This document shows positions 58,380 through 64,000 of a stretch of 64,000 nt of DNA, one piece after another (the first letter of the stretch is position 1; each line of letters starts with the position of its first letter). The notes under the pieces were generated by a model. It was not told where the DNA came from, did no database searches, and was given only the letters and a program-made list of their open reading frames with translations. This DNA comes from Berghia stephanieae. Lineage: Eukaryota; Mollusca; Gastropoda; Nudibranchia; Aeolidiidae. The DNA is taken from contig CM067443.1 in NCBI GenBank assembly GCA_034508935.3, positions 6,668,664 to 6,732,663 on the forward strand, given 5' to 3'. Position numbers and translations under genes: made by a program.

Positions 58380-59940
58380 TAAGAAGAAAATCCCTCTGGC
58401 GCAATGTCTACAAACAGAAGGAATGGACATTGCTTGTATTCAAGAGACAAATGCGATTCAATGGCAATGTCAAGGACATCAAACCTTCCGGATGGATAGA
58501 GCAGGCAGACACAAAGAGTTCTCCTGCTTGTAAAGACCAACATGGCCTCTGAAGTATATGTAGACACAAAGAGGCAGAAATCAATGGAACAAAACTCCAG
58601 ATAGAAGACAAAGAGACAATAGTGTACAATGTGTATTGCCCACCTGATAAGGAACTATTGCTACATACATAAAACACCCCCCAAGGAAAACTGTATTCTA
58701 GTGTGAGACCTACACAACCACTCTACTAAATGGGGATATGAAGATAGAAGAAGAGGTGATGAAATAGAGGACTGGCAAATCAACACAAACATGGTACTAA
58801 TAAACGAACCAGGTGACACACCCTCCTTTTACTCGAGAAGATGGCTGATCACGTAACTGACAATATAACCAAAGTTACTGAGAGAACAGTGCTAAGTCAA
58901 TACTCTTCAACAGTCGTAATGTCACTTCCTTCCTAATGACGCATGATAACTTAGTAACACTGGCTCTGAACTATCGGAACAATGGCGGACACCAGTATGA
59001 AATATTTCTCCAGCGAGCATAAAAGCGTATCCAGAGGGAAAAAAACAAATTTTATCATGTTTTGACTTTTACACATTCTGATCACAAGGCATATGAAAAG
59101 TTCTAGCCAGCATGAAGAATAAAATGTAATGATTTTCTTTGTTTAGAATCAAGATGGCCGCCATTGCCGGGCAGCGTGACATCAGACTACTGAATCCAAT
59201 TGGGAGGCAGTGATCACAGACAAATCAAGCTGACCATTCATCTGAACCATAGACCACAAAATTCCAAAACCTTTCCAAGATGGAATTACAAGAGAGCCAC
59301 CTGGAACAGTTTTCTGTCCCGACTGATCTGTCATCAAGATAATTCAAGAGAATGACATAAATATCGAAAGAGGAACATTTCAATAATGCTGTATTGAAAT
59401 CTGCAAAGGAATCAATCTCTCGACGGGCTCAGAAAAACTACAAGTACAAGCCATACTGGACACAGCCACTCTAGAACTCGAAGACGAAGTGTCAACTTCA
59501 AGAGAAAAGGTAGAGGGAGACAACAATTGGAAACAATATTGCCTACAAGGCATGTGAAACAACGTACAAAAGAGCTTATAAGCAAGCTGTAAGGGCCAGC
59601 TGGAGAGAAAAGTCCAATTTGGATAGGTATGGAAAGAAACTCTGGAATCCGGCAAATGCACTAAACGGTGAATCAACAAAATCTACACCAATTATTTTGG
59701 AAAAGAAATCCATAATGCTATCAGGGAAACAGGCAGCCGACTGACATCTTTATCCCAGACGACAGGAAAAGAGACATACCCATCCCTGTTTGGAGACTGA
59801 GGACAATATGACAGAAAACCTACACATGACAGAGCTCATGAAATGCTTAAACAGCCTTAATCAGCATAAATAACCTTTACCAGATAACATGACAAATGAA
59901 ATGTAGCTGCACCTATGAAATTTCAAATTAATAAATAAGG
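58380..59940 (+). mobile_element. LINE: endonuclease and start of RT region, interrupted by a MITE
   Basis: In pieces over several frames: EGMDIACIQETNAIQ (endonuclease QET motif), STKWGYEDRRRGDEIEDWQI, INTNMVLINEPGDTPSFYSR, then after the MITE GGSDHRPIKL-like residues (the SDH motif of AP-type endonucleases). The region before the RT core follows (EKSPIWIGMERNSG in a shifted frame, corresponding to LDRDGKKLW). The palm motifs are absent, so the copy ends before them. Jockey-like or a related clade is likely. Confidence 0.7.
58906..59197 (+). mobile_element. MITE M1 (copy 4) inserted in a LINE
   Basis: TTCAACAGTCGTAATGTCAC to CTACTGAATCC. The LINE sequence reads GTGCTAAGTCAAT before it and AATTGGGAGGCAGTGAT after it. 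Removing the MITE and one AAT restores codons for VLSQLGGSD. This gives a direct empty-site reconstruction and an AAT (or CAAT) target duplication. Confidence 0.9.
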
Positions 59941-60086
59941 AGCAGGCACTGATGTACGATAAAGATCTGAACAAGTGTATGAAAGGTGCCAGACAAAGCA
60001 AGAAAGAAAAATACAAGAAAAAAACCGTCCCAACAAATCAACTTACCTCAGAGCTGATTACAGGTCATACATACTACCAGTATACC

Positions 60087-60231
60087 AGTAATCAAACATT
60101 GAGTCTGGCCTGGACTTGGACAAAACCAAGTAATCTCATTCCAAGACAAAGACAGAAAGTGGTAGAAAGACGTAAGAAGAAAGAAGACACAGCAAGTGAC
60201 TAACCCCCCACCATGGGAGGTTTGCTTTTGT
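60087..60231 (-). repeat. Older family A 5' part
   Basis: GACAAAACCAAGTAATCTCA, CCAAGACAAAGACAGAAAGT, then ACCCCCCACCATGGGAGG, the old 5' variant. It is cut by the next copy. Confidence 0.65.
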
Positions 60232-60652
60232 TTTTAAGGGTTTTACAGCGCTTGCAACACATTTAGGTCATATCAGTATCAGCGCCAGTAAAAAGGGAGA
60301 ATATGGGATAGTAAAAAGTTCTAGCATTACAATTAAAGCACCCAAGAAAAGGTAAGAGAAAGGGAAATGGTACAAATAGGGAATTGGTGTAGATTCCAAG
60401 AGCATACCATCAATGTACTTAGTTTGAGATCACCTAAAAGTCTCATCCAGACACGAGCACAAGTCCCTACCAAGAGGAATACACTCAAATGCTTACATTA
60501 TAAATTCAAAACAACAAATATAATAATACATAACAGAGAGATGATTTACAAGGAAAAAATATCATCTCCCAAAACAATAACAATACATTTGACTGTTACC
60601 CTCTCAGCCAGGGTATCCGACCAGGGCCAGGACAAAACCAAGTAATCTCATT
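60232..60652 (-). mobile_element. Retroposon family A (5'-truncated)
   Basis: From the TTTTAAGGG tail complement and stem-loop (about 60241..60295, with a small loop duplication TATCAGTATCAG) to AAGTAATCTCATT. Confidence 0.8.
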
Positions 60653-61158
60653 ATCTATTGTTTTGTTTTTGAGGATTTTACGGCGCTTGCAACACATGAA
60701 GGTCATATCAGCGCCAGTAAAAAGGAAGAAAATGGGATAGTAAAAAGTTTAAGAATAACACAGCACCCAAGAAAAAGTAAGATAAAGGAGAGGTGATTCG
60801 AATAGGCTATCAGTGTACTTAGTTTGAGATCACCTAAAAGTCTCATTTAGACACAAGCACATGTCCCCCTAAGTGGAATACTCAAATGTTTACAAATCAT
60901 TATATATATAACACAAAAAAAGTAATACAATGCATAACAGCGAGATGATTTACAGACAAAAAATATAATCTCCCAAAACTATAACTATAGATTTGACTGT
61001 TTCCCTCTCAGCCAGGGTATCCGGCCAGGGCCAGGACAAAACCAAGTAATCTCACTCCAAGACAAAGACAGAAAGCAAGTTGGAAAACAGATATAGGGGG
61101 ATAGAAGACACAGTAAGTACCTCCCTGCCTACTATGGGAGGTCAGGAACCCCACACCA
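60653..61158 (-). mobile_element. Retroposon family A
   Basis: Complete: stem-loop near 60678..60722, body, and ACTATGGGAGGTCAGGAACC at the 5' end. Adjacent CACCATGGGAGGTCAAAAGA (to about 61190) belongs to the older copy. Confidence 0.82.
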
Positions 61159-61190
61159 TGGGAGGTCAAAAGACTCCACCCAGACAGCAA

Positions 61191-61480
61191 GAATGTGGAT
61201 CGATGAAGACATCCATAGCCAACGTTCCCTCGTCTAATGAGCATTCCATCCACACCACTGACTTTTAACAACAGTGGAAATTCAGTTTTGTGAAGAAAAA
61301 AAAAGTTTATTAGGTGTATTGCAGCAAATGAATTGTAAATGATACACAATTGCATTAACCTTTTCACAACGAAATACAATTTTACTAAAATAAATAAATC
61401 TCTAATCATTGACCTCCGTATTTATAACCATAGACTTAACCGTTTTCAATTAGATAGCAATAACATCAAAGCTAAGGATT
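61191..61480. other. Intergenic, no gene seen
   Basis: Nothing assigned. Confidence 0.4.
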
Positions 61481-61655
61481 CATTCAAATGTTTACAAAGT
61501 AGAATATGTTTTTAAAACACCCTATGACGTTGCTTAACACAGAGATGATTTAAAAGGAATACAAATATAATCTCTCTAAAAAAAAAATGAACTATAGATT
61601 TGACTGCTCCCCTCTCAACTAAGGACGAAAAGGGAAAAATAGTAAAGGGGGGGTA

Positions 61656-62179
61656 TGCTTTTTAAAATTGTTTTTAAGGGTTTTACGGCACCTGCAGCAC
61701 ATTTAGGTTATATCAGCGCCAGTAAAAAGGAAGAAAACGGGATGGTAAAAAATAATAGAATTACAATTAAAGCACCCAAGAAAAAGTAAGACATATGGGA
61801 AGTGGGAACAAATAAGGATCAGATGTAGATTCCAAGAGCACACCACCAATGTACTTAGTTTGAGATCACCTATAAGTCTCATCCGGACACTAGCACAAAA
61901 TCCAAAAAGAGGAATACACTCAAATGCTTACATTATACATTCAAAATAACATATATAATAATACATAACAGAGAGATGTTTTACAAGGAAAAAAAATATC
62001 ATCTCCCAAAACAATAACTATGCATTTGTCTGTTTCCCTCCCAGCCAGGGTCAGGACAAAACCAAGTAATCTCATTCCAAGACAAAGACAGAAAGCATGT
62101 TGGAAAACAGATATAAGGGAATAGAAGACACAGTATGTACCCCCCTGTCCACTATGGGAGGTCAGGAACCCCACCCAGA
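61656..62179 (-). mobile_element. Retroposon family A inserted in an older copy, with 12-bp TSD
   Basis: Flanked by TAAAGGGGGGGTA (61643..61655) and TAAAGGGGGGTA (62180..62191), differing by one G. Older family A sequence lies outside on both sides (61480..61642 and 62192..62260). Confidence 0.8.
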
Positions 62180-62260
62180 TAAAGGGGGGTAGAAGACAAA
62201 GCAAAAGTGACCGTGATGCGCACCATGGGAGGTCAGATGATACCATCCAATGTTATCTTT

Positions 62261-62578
62261 CTATCACCCAAGCCTTCATTAATACATTTTAAAAACGGAA
62301 GTATGATTCAGTGTCAGACAATTTGATTAGCTTCAATCATGGAGCTCTTACATACCGGACATAGAATACGCAGTGAAACCTCGTTTTGTCAAGGCTCAAG
62401 ATTTCTACTTTCTCTTTCTCATCCAATGTTATCAGACATGGCATGTTTTGATGAGAGTCTGTTAAATTTGATTTTTTTCCCTTTTTAGAATGATTTCTAT
62501 GAAATGATTCTTATTTCCACAGCATTCTAACATTTCAGGATTAATTTGTTTGTGATTTCCAACAGGATTTAATATAAA
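62261..62578. other. 5' flank of the P-type transposon
   Basis: CAGTGAAACCTCGTTTTGTC at about 62372 has the look of a transposon terminus, but the other end is outside the window. Confidence 0.3.
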
Positions 62579-63124
62579 ATGGGGAGGAAGTGCTCAGTCG
62601 TAAATTGTCGAAGTGGATATCGTCCCACTCGCGATAATCCACCATCCGCATCAGATGAAAAGATTTCTGTTTATCGTTTTCCATCTGACGATGAAACAAA
62701 AAGGCTTTGGATTTCACGTCTGCCTAATGTATTGAAATTTGAGGATGTGACTGATAACATGGGCGTGTGTTCTTTACATTGGCCGAAAGACACTGAAATG
62801 ATTCGAACCGTCGGAAGAGCCTTTCGACCTGCTAATCCACCTTCTATTTTCCCTAACGTTCCAAAATCTTGTATCCCTCTACAGGCTGGCAGACATACTT
62901 GTCGTACTACAGACAGAGCAACAGCAGAGTCAAGAGCTGTTGTTATTGATGAAATGGCTGAATTTCGTGCAAGAGATTCGCTTGATGGAAAGGATTTTCA
63001 TGAACGCTTTATTGACATGCTTCTTGGCCATCCTGTAGTGGAGGAGTTGTTGGATTTGAAAAGGCAAGAGGGCTCTTCACTTTCTGTAGTATACGTAGAG
63101 ATGGTCAAATCTGTGATTTTTTAA
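62579..63124 (+). CDS. THAP-domain N-terminal part of the P-type transposase
   Basis: 181 codons with a complete THAP DNA-binding domain (residues 1 to about 92) and a linker. The ATG is preceded by a TTCCAACAGGATTTAATATA-like context. THAP domains bind DNA sequence-specifically, and in P elements they recognise sites near the transposon ends. The C-terminal residues after GSSLS may be non-native, read past a frame change or splice site. Confidence 0.75.
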   Translation: MGRKCSVVNCRSGYRPTRDNPPSASDEKISVYRFPSDDETKRLWISRLPNVLKFEDVTDNMGVCSLHWPKDTEMIRTVGRAFRPANPPSIFPNVPKSCIPLQAGRHTCRTTDRATAESRAVVIDEMAEFRARDSLDGKDFHERFIDMLLGHPVVEELLDLKRQEGSSLSVVYVEMVKSVIF

Positions 63125-64000
63125 TGTTTTTTAATATATTATCTTCCTCAGGTTCTCTGGCTTTATCATTTGAATGCTACAAGGGCGTCAGAAAAATAAA
63201 GAATTATCCAGACTTTATTTCTAGTGACAAGCAAGTTGAAGTGTTGGAGTGGGCTTGATGCATTGATTAAGTATGTCATTTCCAATGATGAAGATGTTCC
63301 ACAGGTGAAATTTCTACAACGTAATGTTCACATTCTTAATGCCTCTAAAAATAAACGCATTTACTCCACAGAGGACCTTTTTACTGCTTTTAGTTGGTAT
63401 TCATTGTCTCGTTCTCTATATTCTCTATTTATGATCCAGTTCACCTGTTAAAGAACATACGTAATAATTGGATTTCAGAAAGAACTGGTACCATTGCTTT
63501 TTCACCTTTAGATAGTCCTGACCCCACAGACAAGAAGATGGCTAAATGGTCTGATTTGATCGCACTATATGACCATGAAACATCTGAATTTTCATTGCGC
63601 ATGTCTAAATTAAATAATGTTTGTCTTAGGCCTTCTAACATCGAAAAGCAGAAAGTTTCTCTTGTTCTTGATGTCTTTTCAGAAAAAACAAGTGCAGCCC
63701 TCAAGTCTTCATCAGCTTCGACACAGTCATGGAAAGATACGGCTATATTCATTGATAATGTGATATGTTTATGGAAAGTTTTCAATACAAAAGATCCTCT
63801 CCGACAGACTCGACTTCGAGATCCTGATATGGCAGTAATCAGGGATGAGGAGCATCACCAGCTGGATATTCTGAACTCATGGGCAGATATCGCATTACGT
63901 CTTACTCCACTTTCTAATCCTCGTATGCATTCTCTTACAGCAGATACAGCCAAGGCTCTCTTCTGGACCTGCAAGTGCTTTATTGATTTGGCAAATTTTC
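62579..64000 (+). mobile_element. P-superfamily DNA transposon with THAP-domain transposase (runs off the edge)
   Basis: The first ORF (62579..63124) starts MGRKCSVVNCRSGYRP and has the THAP zinc finger: C5, C10, then CSLHW (Cys and His of the C2CH), with W72-like and FRPANPPSIFP features, followed by DRATAESRAVVIDEM. Past 63124 the coding signal changes frame: GSLALSFECYKGVRKIKN (63151..), then YVISNDEDVPQVKFLQRN (63224..63448). From 63430 the frame is open to the window edge with YDPVHLLKNIRNNWISER, LIALYDHETSEFSLRMSKLN and FSEKTSAALKS, a layout typical of P-element/THAP9-like transposases. At least two frame changes lie before 63430, so this copy is probably inactive unless short introns explain them. 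A possible 5' terminus is at about 62372. Confidence 0.85.

Noticed and set aside
58214-58567. 117-residue minus-strand frame as a host protein
   Set aside because: It overlaps the Penelope-like remnant and the start of the LINE endonuclease region; no domain reads in that frame.
50001-62246. Many open frames reading [18 protein letters not shown] or the reverse GIEDTVCTSLPTMGGQ
   Set aside because: They are translations of family A copies in either orientation. Their recurrence reflects the repeat, and the frames are not conserved as protein.
1-64000. CRISPR arrays, bacterial operons, integrons or phage
   Set aside because: Spliced metazoan genes, SINEs and microsatellites show the DNA is eukaryotic. 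The only regular short-unit array (1..393) has no unique spacers.

Overview
The window is repeat-rich, gene-poor animal DNA. It is AT-rich with long introns, canonical GT-AG splice sites and very many microsatellites. It also carries tRNA-derived SINEs, LINE fragments, MITEs and a P-superfamily transposon. Two ordinary metazoan genes can be assembled exon by exon. The mix suggests a marine invertebrate (lophotrochozoan or invertebrate deuterostome), but the sequence alone does not fix the phylum.

Host genes. (1) A Bcl-2-family gene of Bax/Bak-like layout lies on the minus strand at 23822..27832. It has three coding exons and a 228-residue product with BH4-like, BH3, BH1 and BH2 regions and a C-terminal tail anchor. 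Its intron directly follows the BH2 tryptophan, as in other multidomain Bcl-2 genes. (2) A ubiquitin-domain-containing gene (UBTD1/UBTD2 type) lies on the plus strand at 39467..45167. It has three coding exons and a 234-residue product. A possible terminal exon of an unrecognised plus-strand gene lies at 36949..37079.

Layout. 1..6800: a minisatellite that looks like an expanded SINE head, a LINE fragment, a MITE, GAA tracts and SINE pieces. 7000..18300: microsatellites and many copies of one retroposon (called family A here), mostly on the minus strand. 18300..22800: mostly featureless, with a 483-bp TIR element and a GTA tract. 23800..27900: the Bcl-2-family gene. 29629..32438: an undescribed-looking 2.8-kb element with short TIRs and eight copies of a 14-base motif. 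33400..38700: a SINE, a MITE and a LINE. 39467..45167: the UBTD gene, with family A, SSRs and a SINE in its introns. 46600..62200: a dense field of family A and family B retroposons, a Penelope-like remnant and a LINE interrupted by a MITE. 62579..64000: a THAP-domain P-type transposase running off the edge.

The strongest structural signal is that two distinct retroposon families, A (about 25 copies or fragments) and B (3 loci), end in a 3' stem-loop. The loop is conserved in sequence while the stems differ and stay complementary. A further old variant has a third stem. Several copies have 10-13 bp target-site duplications, and one insertion is little more than the stem-loop plus tail. This fits a shared recognition hairpin used by a LINE reverse transcriptase. 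The nested insertions also allow relative dating of the elements.
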